DNA of 64,000 nucleotides. It comes from Planctomycetota bacterium (GTDB lineage: Bacteria; Planctomycetota; MHYJ01; JACQXL01). Where the stretch lies: NCBI GenBank assembly GCA_016235865.1, contig JACRIK010000003.1:372001-436000 (forward strand), given 5' to 3'. The notes beneath the pieces are model-generated. The model was given only the letters and a program-made list of their open reading frames with translations, made no database searches and was not told the DNA's origin. Positions 32,304-42,358 of this stretch are shown here, piece by piece. The first letter of the stretch is position 1. Every line of letters starts with the position of its first letter. The position numbers and the translations under genes were made by a program.

Positions 32304-35060
32304 ATGACAAAGTTCGGTATTATGTGCGATAGATTCCTAGAGGCGTGCTGGCTGGCAGCGCTGATACTCTCGCCTCTCTATATGAATATCTACACCCACC
32401 GGATGTTTGAGCCAGACAAGGGCACAATCAGTCGCTCATTGGCGCTCCTGATGATTGTGTTTTATCTTATAAAAGTAATGGAAACCACCAAACCCGCAGC
32501 CCAGACTCAAACACCTGCGAATAAACAAAAGAAACAAGCCGAAGAAAACCAGGCTAAAATCCCTTCTAAATCAGTTCGGAGTTATATCATCCTGCCATTT
32601 TTGGCATTTATTACCATCTATATTATTTCGGTGGTCTTTTCAGCCGTGCCGTTTAACAGTTTGTGGGGCGGTTATGACCGGATGCAGGGGCTTTATACCA
32701 ATGCCTCTTTTTGGGTAATCTTTATACTCGCGGCCATAAATATCAAAACCCGGGAGCAGGTAGAGCGGCTCATCAGCACCATAATTTTCACCTCGGTCCC
32801 GATTGTGGCTTATTGTTTTATCCAGCGACTGAGGTTAGACCCGGTGCCCTGGCAAGCCATGGATCCGTCAATCAGGGTTTCCGCCACCATGGGCAATCCG
32901 ATATTTCTTTCGGCTTACCTGATAATACCAATTACCTTGACTATCTCAAGGTTTGCCAGAAGTCTCTATGAAAAGAATCTAATAGCTTACATTTTTTACG
33001 GGGTGCTTGTCGTTCTGCAGGTTATCACGGTATTCTTAAGCCAGAGCCGCGGTCCGATGATGGGAATGTTCGGTAGCATTTTCCTATTTATCTTAATTTA
33101 TGCCTGGGCGTACCGTAAAAAAACCCTTTTGCTAACAACTATCGGCGCTTCTGTGTTTGGAATTATATTTCTTTTTGTCTTCAACCTACCTCATATCGTC
33201 ACTTTCAAGAACCCGCCCGATACGGTAGGCGGATATGACATGCAATCCATTAAAAATAGCGAGCTTCAAACGATCTCTAATACTTCAATCAGCACCATGG
33301 AATCGTTGTGGCATAAAACCTTCGGAAAATTACTGAATATCCAGTACTTTCGCCAGTTTGGACGCCTGCTGGAAACAAATCCCCGCTCATCCGGAAGAAC
33401 CAGAATAGTTTTGTGGAAAGGCGTATGGAAATTAATCAACGATAAGGATGAACCGTATCGCTTTTTTATCGGCTGGGGGCCTGAATCGCTTTCTACGGTC
33501 TATTATAAAAATTACACTATGGAATTGGCAAGATTAGAGGGGGCTAATGTCCATGCAGACCGTACCCATAATCACTATCTTGACGTCTGGGTAATGCACG
33601 GCATCTTGGGTTTAATTGCCTATCTATCAATGCTGGCGGCAATATTTTATACGGCTTTCAGAATCATTCGCTCAATCAGAAATGTATCCCCGCCAACCGG
33701 ACCGCCTGATGCTATTTCAACAGGAGGGATTTCCACTGACATTCTTATTGTTATAGGGTTGGCCACTGCGATTCTGGCTCATCTTGGTGAAATCTTCGTC
33801 GGTATCGCTATTGTCTCCACCTATACTCACTTCTGGGTTATTACCGCAACAATTTATGCAATTTACCGGCTAAGCCTGCTTTCGCAGAACAATAAAAAAA
33901 CGGATTACTCCCCCCTGGATACAGAGTCGGGATTCCACTGGGGCGTGTATCTGCTTTTAGGATACGCACTACTTACCCTTGTCATCGCATTCATCCTGTT
34001 CCAGTTCTCCTGGCCTACCGGAATGCTGCCGCCGGATATGAAATCCACCAGAGATGCCCTGCTGACTACTTTTTGCATCTGGTTACTGGCCGGGGTTATC
34101 CTGGGTATTGTAGCCTGGCCCCGCTATTTATTCTGGACCTATACAGGCCAAACCATAATGATGGCGGTAATCATGGTCAGACGCTACTGGCCTGACGACT
34201 CTACTAACACCGATATGTTAATGATTTACTCGTGGTTATGGATTATGGCCGGCATCGTTGTCGGGGCTTTATCGCTGTCCAGGAAAGAAAGGCCCATCCG
34301 GATATGGACTTTCAGCAATGTCCTGGTGGGGCTGGTAATATCCACAGTTGTTTTCTATATCATCGCAAATAAAAACCTTTCGGTGCTTCGAGCAGATGGC
34401 TTTTATAAATTCTGTTTCAGTTATGACCAGAGCGCCGAACAGGCTGTCAATAACGGGGAAGAAAGCGCTAAGGTCGCGCTAAAAGAAGGAAAAGAAAACG
34501 AGGCGGTTAAAATCAGGCGCGATAAAAGAAACGAGGCGTTTCAGATCAGATTAATGTGCATCAAGCATTTCCAGAACGCTCTCAAATTCGCCCCCGACGA
34601 AAGGGCGTACCTTAACGGTGCCGGCCGGAATTTCCTGGAACTTGCTAAGTTAGCTATGGACCAGGGCCGGGAACCCAACGCTAACCCCATTAATAAACTT
34701 CGCAATGTACCAAGCATTAAGGACTTGGTTGAGGGCGACTTCCTTAAAAGGGGTCCCGATAACCGGCTGTATACGGATTATACTTATCATGACTTTGCCA
34801 TTTGCAGTTTTTCCTGTATCCAGCGGGCATATGAACTTGACCGAAAGAATTACGAGCGCATCATCGCCCTAATAAGAATTTACCGCTACCTCGGCGATAT
34901 GGAGCGCGACCCGACTAAGATAGAAAAAGCATTGAAACTTTGCGACGAAGCCCGTAAAGCCAGCCCGCTGAATGATAAAACCGACGATGAAATCAAGCAA
35001 TTGATGCAGAGAAAAGAAGCATTTTCAGCGCCACCGCCACCAGAGCAACAGCCAAAATAA
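32304..35060 (+). CDS. O-antigen ligase/polymerase-like membrane protein with C-terminal TPR region
   Basis: A 918-aa protein of the Wzy_C / O-antigen ligase class. About fourteen hydrophobic helices span residues 10-700. The large periplasmic loop includes RTRIVLWKGVWKLINDKDEPYRFFIGWGPESLSTVYYKNY and HADRTHNHYLDVWVMHGILGLIAYLSML, the family's R-x-x-W and H-N-x-x-L motifs. The C-terminal 220 residues are soluble, Lys/Glu-rich and TPR-like (NALKFAPDERAYLNGAGRNFLELAKL, IQRAYELDRKNYERIIALIRIYRYLG). Such proteins join or polymerise surface polysaccharides in the inner membrane. The last 68 nt overlap the opposite-strand TSUP gene. Confidence 0.85.
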   Translation: MTKFGIMCDRFLEACWLAALILSPLYMNIYTHRMFEPDKGTISRSLALLMIVFYLIKVMETTKPAAQTQTPANKQKKQAEENQAKIPSKSVRSYIILPFLAFITIYIISVVFSAVPFNSLWGGYDRMQGLYTNASFWVIFILAAINIKTREQVERLISTIIFTSVPIVAYCFIQRLRLDPVPWQAMDPSIRVSATMGNPIFLSAYLIIPITLTISRFARSLYEKNLIAYIFYGVLVVLQVITVFLSQSRGPMMGMFGSIFLFILIYAWAYRKKTLLLTTIGASVFGIIFLFVFNLPHIVTFKNPPDTVGGYDMQSIKNSELQTISNTSISTMESLWHKTFGKLLNIQYFRQFGRLLETNPRSSGRTRIVLWKGVWKLINDKDEPYRFFIGWGPESLSTVYYKNYTMELARLEGANVHADRTHNHYLDVWVMHGILGLIAYLSMLAAIFYTAFRIIRSIRNVSPPTGPPDAISTGGISTDILIVIGLATAILAHLGEIFVGIAIVSTYTHFWVITATIYAIYRLSLLSQNNKKTDYSPLDTESGFHWGVYLLLGYALLTLVIAFILFQFSWPTGMLPPDMKSTRDALLTTFCIWLLAGVILGIVAWPRYLFWTYTGQTIMMAVIMVRRYWPDDSTNTDMLMIYSWLWIMAGIVVGALSLSRKERPIRIWTFSNVLVGLVISTVVFYIIANKNLSVLRADGFYKFCFSYDQSAEQAVNNGEESAKVALKEGKENEAVKIRRDKRNEAFQIRLMCIKHFQNALKFAPDERAYLNGAGRNFLELAKLAMDQGREPNANPINKLRNVPSIKDLVEGDFLKRGPDNRLYTDYTYHDFAICSFSCIQRAYELDRKNYERIIALIRIYRYLGDMERDPTKIEKALKLCDEARKASPLNDKTDDEIKQLMQRKEAFSAPPPPEQQPK

Positions 35061-35760
35061 TCAATATCACCCTCGGGCGCACTTTAGAAGAGATGTAAGC
35101 CCCAACCTGCGCACCGATTAGAGCGCCGCCACCCATCAATAACCCAGGGACGTAATCAATATGCCCCCACAACGCATGAGGGACAATCGAAAGCAATACC
35201 GTACTGAACAATATAAAATGAGACGTAGCGGTTGCGATGTGAACTGGTATTTTCAACAAATAAATCAATACCGGGACATGAATAATCCCCCCTCCGATTC
35301 CCAGACATGAGGCGATAAAGCCGGTTACGAATCCGACAAACACAACCATTATAACTTTTTTCCTTGATAATTCCAGGGGTGTGCAGATTTTCACATTTCC
35401 AGATGATTTGTTTTTTCTGAACAATAAATAAATAGCCGCCAAAATAAGGACACCGGCAAAGACAATCTTGAATGCCGTTCCCGTAAAAATATTTGAGGCA
35501 AAGGCCCCGATAATAACACCCGGGATGCCCGAAACGATAATAATAGCGCCGAGACGCCAGTATATCCTTTTGTATCGGGCATAGGCAACCGTGCCCGAAA
35601 AGGCGTTGAAGGCAACAACGAAAAGAGAGGTCCCGATTGCCGCCTGGGGACTGAACTGATATATTGAGAACAGAACCGGAACGATAAAAATACCGCCTCC
35701 GATGCCGGCCAGGGTGCCGACCGCCCCTATTATAATGCCGACAAGAACTAATATTATCAT
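34993..35760 (-). CDS. TSUP (TauE/SafE) family membrane permease
   Basis: A 255-aa protein with about eight membrane helices in two related halves. Each half carries the family's glycine-rich motif: GTLAGIGGGIFIVPVL in the first and ASCLGIGGGIIHVPVLIYL in the second. Family members move sulfite, sulfonates, sulfoacetate or other small anions, or export taurine degradation products. The substrate here is unknown; the sulfur-carrier genes are 23 kb away and no direct link can be claimed. It converges on the O-antigen ligase gene with a 68-bp overlap of coding ends. Its promoter region (35767-35795) overlaps that of the divergent GGDEF gene. Confidence 0.9.
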   Translation of the reverse strand: MIILVLVGIIIGAVGTLAGIGGGIFIVPVLFSIYQFSPQAAIGTSLFVVAFNAFSGTVAYARYKRIYWRLGAIIIVSGIPGVIIGAFASNIFTGTAFKIVFAGVLILAAIYLLFRKNKSSGNVKICTPLELSRKKVIMVVFVGFVTGFIASCLGIGGGIIHVPVLIYLLKIPVHIATATSHFILFSTVLLSIVPHALWGHIDYVPGLLMGGGALIGAQVGAYISSKVRPRVILIILAVALVAVALKMLLFSASIA

Positions 35761-35819
35761 ATTTTTGTTATATCATTTCTGCTTGACTTATTAAAACAAT
35801 TATATAAAATTGTATTCTT
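35761..35819. promoter_or_regulatory. Divergent promoters of the TSUP and GGDEF-AAA-HEAT genes, both close to leaderless
   Basis: Plus: TTGACT (35783-35788), 16-nt spacer, TAAAAT (35805-35810), nine nt to the ATG at 35820. Minus: weak TTTAAT (35795-35790), 17-nt spacer, TATAAC (35772-35767), six nt to the ATG at 35760. The two overlap, so they may exclude each other. Confidence 0.5.
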
Positions 35820-38800
35820 ATGGATATCTCTTCGTTCAATAAAGAAGATTTGGCCAAACTGGTTTTTATTGACGAACTTACCAACCTTTACAACCGCCGC
35901 TTTTTTTACCAATATCTCAGCGATAAAGTAAACTGGAAAGACCCCTCCGGAGGTTTTTCACTTCTAATGATGGACATCGATTTCTTCAAGAAAATAAACG
36001 ACACCTACGGTCATCTGGAAGGTGACAATGTCCTGCGGCAGTTGGGGGCGGTTCTTAAAGAAACCATTGGGGATAAAGGATTAGCCGTCCGATATGCCGG
36101 AGATGAATTCTCGGCGATTCTGCCTTCTATCGATAAAAAAAAATCCCTGGCGCTGGCCGAAGCTATATTAAAACGCGTTTCCGATACAAAATTCCATCAG
36201 CGTGATACCAAAGCGGCGCCGCTGGCTATAAATATCAGCATTGGCATCGCCTCGTTCCCCGATGACGCCCATGCATCCCAGGATTTGATAGAGCAGGCTG
36301 ATAAAGCTCTTTATCTATCCAAACGCGAGGGGCGCAACCGCGTCTCAATCGCCGGTTCATTCTCGGATGAGGATATTCTGGAGCGCAATATTTTCCTCAA
36401 CTTCCCCTGTCCGGATTTTGTTGCCCGCCAGGATTTCTATCATGAAATCGTAAGATTCCTGGCTCCGGCTCAAGAAGCGAACACCTTTATATTAGTTGAA
36501 GGTCCGGTCGGGGCCGGCAAGAGCCGCTTGTTGCGTGAATTGTCCGGTTATAAAGACGCCGTTACTTTCTACAACTCCTGCAATGAAATAGATTCATTAA
36601 TTCCTTATAGACCTGTCATCACATTTATAAACTCGTTAGCCGAATCCAACAATTCCCTGTTGGGTGAAGCCTGCAAGGAATTAACCAGGGATATGCTCTC
36701 GGAAATAAGCCGCATCGTACCGAATATAAGTAAATTTATACTACCACACAACGATTCCTCCTTCCAGACAACCGGACAAAACAGAAAATTATTATTTGAT
36801 TCTCTGGTAACGCTCCTCAATCTCTTATCTCAGAAAAAACCGCTGTTGTTTCTCATGGATGAGTCGCAGAATATTGACCACGCTACACTTTTGATAGTAG
36901 AGGCGCTGACCGAACGGGAAAAAGGGTGCTCCGTGATAGTTGCCGCAATCCGTGACGACTACCTTAATATTTCCCAGTCAGCTAACGAGGTGTTCAACCA
37001 GTTCCTTTCGACCATCTCAGAAAGGCAGAATTATAAACGGTTCGCCCTGCCGCTCTTTAATAAAGGGCAAACCGCTGAAATCATCTCGACGATATTCTCC
37101 AAGAAATTCCCTGACCAGACTTTCTATGATAAAATCCACCAGACTACCAAAGGCAATCCTTTATTTATTGAAGAACTGCTAAAACATTTATTGCTTAAGG
37201 ATTTTATTAAACGGGTTAATAATCAATGGGTTCTGGATTTGCCTTCACTCCCGCCGGCCATTTGGCAAAAAGACCTTGATACCATCATCGCAGAGAATAT
37301 CGACCTGCTGGAGGCGGAAACTAAGACCGTTATCAAACAAGCCACCGTGGTCGGGCAAAATGTTCCGCTTGACGTTCTCAAGGATGTGGCGCACCAAAAC
37401 GAGGGCGAAACTATCGATGCACTCGACAAAGCTAAGCGACTCAATATCATCAAACCCACCGAACCGAATAAACAAGATCAGTTTACTTTTACCACCAAAC
37501 ACTTCCAGGAGATTGTCTACCAAAATATTGAGGAAAAGGAGCGCGAGACCCTGCACCAAGCCGTCGGCGATGCAACCGAAAAACTCTACCAGGATAAACT
37601 GGATTCCGTTGCCCCAACCCTGGCATTCCATTTTGCCAAGGCCGGCGACGAGGCCAAGGCCCAGATGTACGGCCAAAAAACGGAAAACCAAACCGCAAAT
37701 CTCTTCCGCAAGGATGAGATTCCGGAATATTATTCATCCCTGCAGGGTATTGTCCAATCTAAAATAAAAGAGGCAATCCAGCCCTTGTCGCCACAGAAAA
37801 TGGCCCTGGTCAAGGACCTCCTGCGCAATCTTCTTTCCACCAGCAAGAATATGCGTCTCTATCCGGACGGCAGCCAACTGATTGTCATGGCTTCTGGAGG
37901 TCTGGTCAAGATTATGAATAGCATATTTGACGAAACCCAGACCTTCACCCTAAGCGAAGCCAAAAGCGCCCTTAATATCAACACCACCCCATTGGATGTC
38001 AAAACCTACGGCTCGGCGGTCGAGGAGTTCCTTTCGCTTCTGAAGGAACATTATATCAAAAGCATCACCTTCCGTCATGGCGTAACCGAACAAGAAATAG
38101 AGCGCCTCCTTAAGAATCTTGACAGGTCGCCGGACAAACCCTTTGCTATCAAGGGCTACTGGAATCAATTTCTTGACGATAGGGGTATCACTAATATCGG
38201 CGTTGCCCAGCGGTCGTTTATCGCCGCAAAAGGAAAGGACGCTCCTGCGTCGGTTTCCACGGCCCAGGAAAAAGTGGAATTAGATGGTCCAATTGTTGGG
38301 GTGCTTAAGGATTTCTTCCGGTTTTTCTGCGCCGCAGTGGAAAATATCAAACTCTATCCGCCGGGTAGTCAGTTGGCTATGGAAGCCGTCAAGTTTGTCA
38401 CCCAATCCATAGAAAACGTCTTCAGCCACCTTTCTATCCTTAATCTTTCGGTCTCTGACGATATCCTTTTAGTCAACGGCACTCCGGGCCATCCGCGGAT
38501 CTTAGGAACGGCATCCACTGCGCTCTCCAAAATTATCCGCGAATATCAACTCAAGAGCGTCTCGTTTATCAAGGGCACTACCAAAGAAGAATTAGAGTAT
38601 TTCATTTCCATCTTAAGCGGAACTCCGGTAGACGAGGCTAAGCAAAAATCCGTCAAGGACTGGGATACTATCCTATTAGGAAAAGGCATCAGCAACATAA
38701 AAATCGGGATGATGGTTTATGTTACGGCCGATACATCCCGAAGAATGGCACTGCCAACCGGATTGCCCGGAGCAATGCCGGCGCCGCCGCCCGGGACGCC

Positions 38801-40166
38801 GGAATCTGTTGCCAGCCAGCAACCCAGGGCGCCGGCCGCAGCGCCGCCAAAACCCGCGTCTAAAAAGGACGAATCTCTGACCGCCCGTTTTACCGATATA
38901 ATGAAAGGTCTGCCGGACCGGCTACTTGAAGATGAATCGCTCAAGATTGCCAATGAATTGCTCGCCAATAGTGACGAAGAAAATTTCAGCCAGTTCCACC
39001 AGAAATTTATCCAGAACCTAAGAAGCAACCGTCAGGAAACCCGCCTTACAGCACATACGGCCTACCAAAAACTTTTGAAATCAGCCCAGCCTGAAGCTCA
39101 AGCATTGTTAATAGCTAAAACCGAACCGATTATTTTAGGTGAAATTCCCCTTGAAAGATTCTCGTCGGTTTATAACGCCCTGTTTAATTCCGCGCTCAAG
39201 CACGCACTCTATTATATGGAGAACAGGGGATACAGCGGACTAAAGAACATCATCAGCGTTATCCTAAAGCGTCATTCAGAGGAAAAAGCATCCGATTCAA
39301 CCCGGAAACTTACCATTTCCACAACGTCTGCGCTTAAGACGCAGGGTGGCGCTAATTTCAAACTCTATTCGGCCCTCAAGGAAAGCAAGAGCTTCCCCGA
39401 ATTCCTCCAGAGCTTATTCCATCACGATGATGACGTCAAAAATCTCGTTCGTAGTATCTTTGTCACCTTCAACTTGGTTGCGGTCCAGGACCTAATTGAC
39501 CTCATTAAGGAAACCGATGACATTGCCTCGCGTGAAGCCGTCGCCGCACTCATAAATCAGATGGGCAATCAGGCACACCAGTTTTTTGTCAATGAACTCA
39601 AGGTTCAAACCGATGAGTCAGTTCTCAAGCATCTTTTGGGCATTGCCCATCTCATACCCGCTGAAGACATGGAACAAACGCTGGCGGAATTTATCAGAGA
39701 ACCTTTCTACAAAGAAACCATTAACGCCTTAGCCCGGCTCAATCCGGATAAATCAACGGCTGTTTTACTACCTTTACTCAATAATAAAAATACTAATCTG
39801 CTTTTATCGGTTTTAGCTGTTCTCGGAGGTTTGCAATATTCCAAGCCGGTACTGAAAAGCCAGGCGTCATCAGCCATACTCGCCCTCATGGGAGCATCAT
39901 CATCACCGGAGATCCAAAAGGAATCGGCAAAAACGCTGGTTAAAATGCAGGAGCAGAAGGCGATTCCGGTTTTCGCCAAAATGCTTGCGGCAAAGCGGTT
40001 CCTGGGGTTTGTCGGCGGCATGTCTGATGAGATACGCGGGACGGCGGCCTGGGCTCTGGGCCAGATTAAAACCCCTGAAGCTCAGGAAGCCTTAAATTCG
40101 GCGATTAACGACAAAAGTCCGCAAGTCCGCTCTATCGTCAAGCTCAGCCTGAAAAATTACGAATAG
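35820..40166 (+). CDS. GGDEF domain - AAA ATPase - HEAT repeat signalling protein
   Basis: A 1448-aa cytoplasmic protein. Residues 1-180 form a diguanylate-cyclase domain (IDELTNLYNRRFFYQYL, MDIDFFKKINDTYGHLEGD), but the signature reads AGDEF at 93-97 rather than GGDEF, and there is no RxxD inhibitory site, so activity is uncertain. Residues about 215-620 are a STAND/AAA_16-like NTPase with Walker A GPVGAGKS at 228-235 and LLFLMDESQNIDH. Next come two copies of a domain with the motif (R/K)LYPDGSQL / KLYPPGSQL (about 660-790 and 830-980), an Ala/Pro linker near residue 990, and a HEAT-type helical region to the end. It looks like a large nucleotide-driven signalling or scaffold protein. Confidence 0.87.
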   Translation: MDISSFNKEDLAKLVFIDELTNLYNRRFFYQYLSDKVNWKDPSGGFSLLMMDIDFFKKINDTYGHLEGDNVLRQLGAVLKETIGDKGLAVRYAGDEFSAILPSIDKKKSLALAEAILKRVSDTKFHQRDTKAAPLAINISIGIASFPDDAHASQDLIEQADKALYLSKREGRNRVSIAGSFSDEDILERNIFLNFPCPDFVARQDFYHEIVRFLAPAQEANTFILVEGPVGAGKSRLLRELSGYKDAVTFYNSCNEIDSLIPYRPVITFINSLAESNNSLLGEACKELTRDMLSEISRIVPNISKFILPHNDSSFQTTGQNRKLLFDSLVTLLNLLSQKKPLLFLMDESQNIDHATLLIVEALTEREKGCSVIVAAIRDDYLNISQSANEVFNQFLSTISERQNYKRFALPLFNKGQTAEIISTIFSKKFPDQTFYDKIHQTTKGNPLFIEELLKHLLLKDFIKRVNNQWVLDLPSLPPAIWQKDLDTIIAENIDLLEAETKTVIKQATVVGQNVPLDVLKDVAHQNEGETIDALDKAKRLNIIKPTEPNKQDQFTFTTKHFQEIVYQNIEEKERETLHQAVGDATEKLYQDKLDSVAPTLAFHFAKAGDEAKAQMYGQKTENQTANLFRKDEIPEYYSSLQGIVQSKIKEAIQPLSPQKMALVKDLLRNLLSTSKNMRLYPDGSQLIVMASGGLVKIMNSIFDETQTFTLSEAKSALNINTTPLDVKTYGSAVEEFLSLLKEHYIKSITFRHGVTEQEIERLLKNLDRSPDKPFAIKGYWNQFLDDRGITNIGVAQRSFIAAKGKDAPASVSTAQEKVELDGPIVGVLKDFFRFFCAAVENIKLYPPGSQLAMEAVKFVTQSIENVFSHLSILNLSVSDDILLVNGTPGHPRILGTASTALSKIIREYQLKSVSFIKGTTKEELEYFISILSGTPVDEAKQKSVKDWDTILLGKGISNIKIGMMVYVTADTSRRMALPTGLPGAMPAPPPGTPESVASQQPRAPAAAPPKPASKKDESLTARFTDIMKGLPDRLLEDESLKIANELLANSDEENFSQFHQKFIQNLRSNRQETRLTAHTAYQKLLKSAQPEAQALLIAKTEPIILGEIPLERFSSVYNALFNSALKHALYYMENRGYSGLKNIISVILKRHSEEKASDSTRKLTISTTSALKTQGGANFKLYSALKESKSFPEFLQSLFHHDDDVKNLVRSIFVTFNLVAVQDLIDLIKETDDIASREAVAALINQMGNQAHQFFVNELKVQTDESVLKHLLGIAHLIPAEDMEQTLAEFIREPFYKETINALARLNPDKSTAVLLPLLNNKNTNLLLSVLAVLGGLQYSKPVLKSQASSAILALMGASSSPEIQKESAKTLVKMQEQKAIPVFAKMLAAKRFLGFVGGMSDEIRGTAAWALGQIKTPEAQEALNSAINDKSPQVRSIVKLSLKNYE

Positions 40167-40237
40167 ATACACGCCGTTAAATCCTGTTGTTAATTTCTTG
40201 TCCTATTCCCCTTGCAATGCTAATCTATATCGCTACT

Positions 40238-41419
40238 ATGAACCTCCACGAATATCAGGCCAAGCAACTGTTGGCTAAATATGGGATCAAGACCCCGCGC
40301 GGAGCGGTCGCTGGTGAGCCCAAACAAGCCGCAGAAATATTTAACAAGTTAAATCTGTCCAAGGCGGTAGCTAAAGCCCAGGTTCATTCAGGCGGACGCG
40401 GCAAGGCTGGCGGCATCAAGGTTATCAATTCGGCTGCTGAAGCCGCCAAAGCCACCGGCGAACTCATCGGCCAGACCCTAATTACACACCAGAGCGGCCC
40501 GGCCGGCAAGCCCATCCATAAGGTCCTCATTGAGGAAACCCTGCCGATAGAAAAAGAACTCTATGCCAGCATTGTTATTGACCGCAAGCATAATTGCCCG
40601 GTCCTGATGGCATCGACCGAAGGCGGCATGGAAATAGAGGAACTGGCCGCCAAGTCGCCGGAAAAGATTATAAAATTACATTTACATCCATACCTGGGCC
40701 TGCAACCGTATCAGGCGCGGGAGCTGGTCTACGCATTAGCAAGTAGCATAGAACAAAATACTCTACGCTCCACGCTTTACGCTGATGGCGCAAAACTATT
40801 TGTGGGGCTAAGCAAGCTGTTCGCCGAAAATGATTGTTCTCTGGCCGAAATAAACCCGCTGATTATCAGTAAAGACGGGCTGATTGCCCTGGACGGAAAA
40901 ATCAATCTGGATGACCGCGGATTATTCCGGCACAAGGATTTGTTGGAGATGCGCGACATCTCCCAGGAGCATCCGCAGGAATATGAAGCATCCAAGCACG
41001 ATCTCTCGTATATCGGACTGGACGGCAATATCGGCTGCATGGTCAACGGCGCCGGACTGGCTATGGCCACCATGGACCTGATTAAACTGCACGGTGGCGA
41101 GCCAGCCAATTTCCTTGACGTGGGTGGCGGCGCATCCAAAGAACAGGTGGCTAACGCTTTCAAACTTCTTATTTCTAATAAGAATGTCGAGGCCATCCTG
41201 GTCAATATCTTCGGCGGAATCATGAAATGCGATGTCATTGCCGAAGGCATTACCGCGGCAGTCAAAGAAACCGGCTTAAACCTGCCCTTGGTGGTTCGGC
41301 TGGAAGGCACCAACGTTAAAATAGGCAAAGAAATCTTAAATAAGTCAGGGCTGAATATCGTTTCAGCCGATACCATGGATGGGGCGGCCATAAAAGTCGT
41401 CAAATGTAGTCAAAGATAG
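40238..41419 (+). CDS. sucC: Succinyl-CoA synthetase beta subunit
   Basis: A 393-aa ATP-grasp protein. The start at 40238 gives the canonical MNLHEYQAKQLLAKYGI; an upstream TTG at 40187 would add 17 residues foreign to the family. Key segments are VAKAQVHSGGRGKAGGIK, EINPLIISKDGLIALDGKINLDDR, and NGAGLAMATMDLIKLHGGEPANFLDVGGGASKEQV. With SucD it interconverts succinate and succinyl-CoA with nucleotide triphosphate formation. The 3' end runs into a dyad repeat (41398-41480). Confidence 0.96.
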   Translation: MNLHEYQAKQLLAKYGIKTPRGAVAGEPKQAAEIFNKLNLSKAVAKAQVHSGGRGKAGGIKVINSAAEAAKATGELIGQTLITHQSGPAGKPIHKVLIEETLPIEKELYASIVIDRKHNCPVLMASTEGGMEIEELAAKSPEKIIKLHLHPYLGLQPYQARELVYALASSIEQNTLRSTLYADGAKLFVGLSKLFAENDCSLAEINPLIISKDGLIALDGKINLDDRGLFRHKDLLEMRDISQEHPQEYEASKHDLSYIGLDGNIGCMVNGAGLAMATMDLIKLHGGEPANFLDVGGGASKEQVANAFKLLISNKNVEAILVNIFGGIMKCDVIAEGITAAVKETGLNLPLVVRLEGTNVKIGKEILNKSGLNIVSADTMDGAAIKVVKCSQR

Positions 41420-41480
41420 TCAGACATCGCCAAACAACCCTTGGCCATTCTTGACTATTTCTGACAATACTTGACGAATT
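41398..41480. repeat. Dyad repeat built from a GTCAAAGATA unit
   Basis: Left half: GTCGTCAAAT, GTAGTCAAAG, ATAGTCAGAC at about 10-nt steps. Right half: TTGACTATTT, CTGACAATAC, TTGACGAATT. It fills the sucC-sucD gap and covers the last codons of sucC. Confidence 0.75.
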
Positions 41481-41485
41481 AAAAT

Positions 41486-42358
41486 ATGAGTATTTTAGTC
41501 AACAAAGACACTAAGGTCATTGTCCAGGGCATCACAGGCGGAGCTGGATCTTTCCACGCCACCCAGATGCTGGAATACGGCACTAAAATAGTTGGCGGGG
41601 TCACGCCCGGCAAGGGCGGTACCAGATTCGCCGACAAGGTGCCGATATTTGATACGGTCCGTCAGGCCGTGGAAAAGACCGGCGCTGACACATCAGTGAT
41701 ATTTGTCCCGGCCGCCTTTTGCGCCGATGCGCTTTATGAAGCCGCGGATAGCGGCCTGAAATTGGTGGTCTGCATCACCGAGGGCGTTCCCACCCTTGAC
41801 ATGGTCAAGGTGCACAAATTCTACCAAGATAAAGGCGTCCGGCTGGTTGGACCGAATGGACCGGGAATTATCACCCCAGGTGAATGTAAAATCGGCATTA
41901 TGCCCGGCTATATCCATAAGAAAGGCACGATTGGCGTCATCTCGCGCAGCGGCACGCTCACCTACGAGGCGGTTTGGCAGTTGACTAATCTCGGACTGGG
42001 CCAATCAACCTGTTTAGGCATCGGCGGCGACTCCATCATCGGCACATCTTTTATTGATGCACTGGAATTATTCCGGGCGGACAAGGATACCAAAGCCATA
42101 GTCCTGATCGGCGAAATCGGCGGCACCATGGAAGAGGAGGCTGCGGATTATATCAAAAAGAATATCAAAAAGCCAGTTGTGGCATTCATTGCCGGTAAGA
42201 CCGCGCCCAAAGGCAAACGCATGGGCCATGCTGGCGCCATTATCTCCGGCGGCAAAGGCACGGCCCAGGAAAAGATAGACAAACTCACGGCCTGCGGCAT
42301 CAAGGTTGTACCTAACCCGGCGGAAATCGGCAACACAGTTGCCGAGACATTAAAATGA
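41486..42358 (+). CDS. sucD: Succinyl-CoA synthetase alpha subunit
   Basis: A 290-aa protein with the CoA-binding N-terminus ([33 protein letters not shown]), [41 protein letters not shown], and the phosphohistidine motif [20 protein letters not shown]. It binds CoA and carries the phosphorylated His; partner of SucC. The 67-nt gap between them is entirely a repeat element. Its stop overlaps the nadC start (ATGA), so translation of nadC is coupled. Confidence 0.96.
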   Translation: MSILVNKDTKVIVQGITGGAGSFHATQMLEYGTKIVGGVTPGKGGTRFADKVPIFDTVRQAVEKTGADTSVIFVPAAFCADALYEAADSGLKLVVCITEGVPTLDMVKVHKFYQDKGVRLVGPNGPGIITPGECKIGIMPGYIHKKGTIGVISRSGTLTYEAVWQLTNLGLGQSTCLGIGGDSIIGTSFIDALELFRADKDTKAIVLIGEIGGTMEEEAADYIKKNIKKPVVAFIAGKTAPKGKRMGHAGAIISGGKGTAQEKIDKLTACGIKVVPNPAEIGNTVAETLK

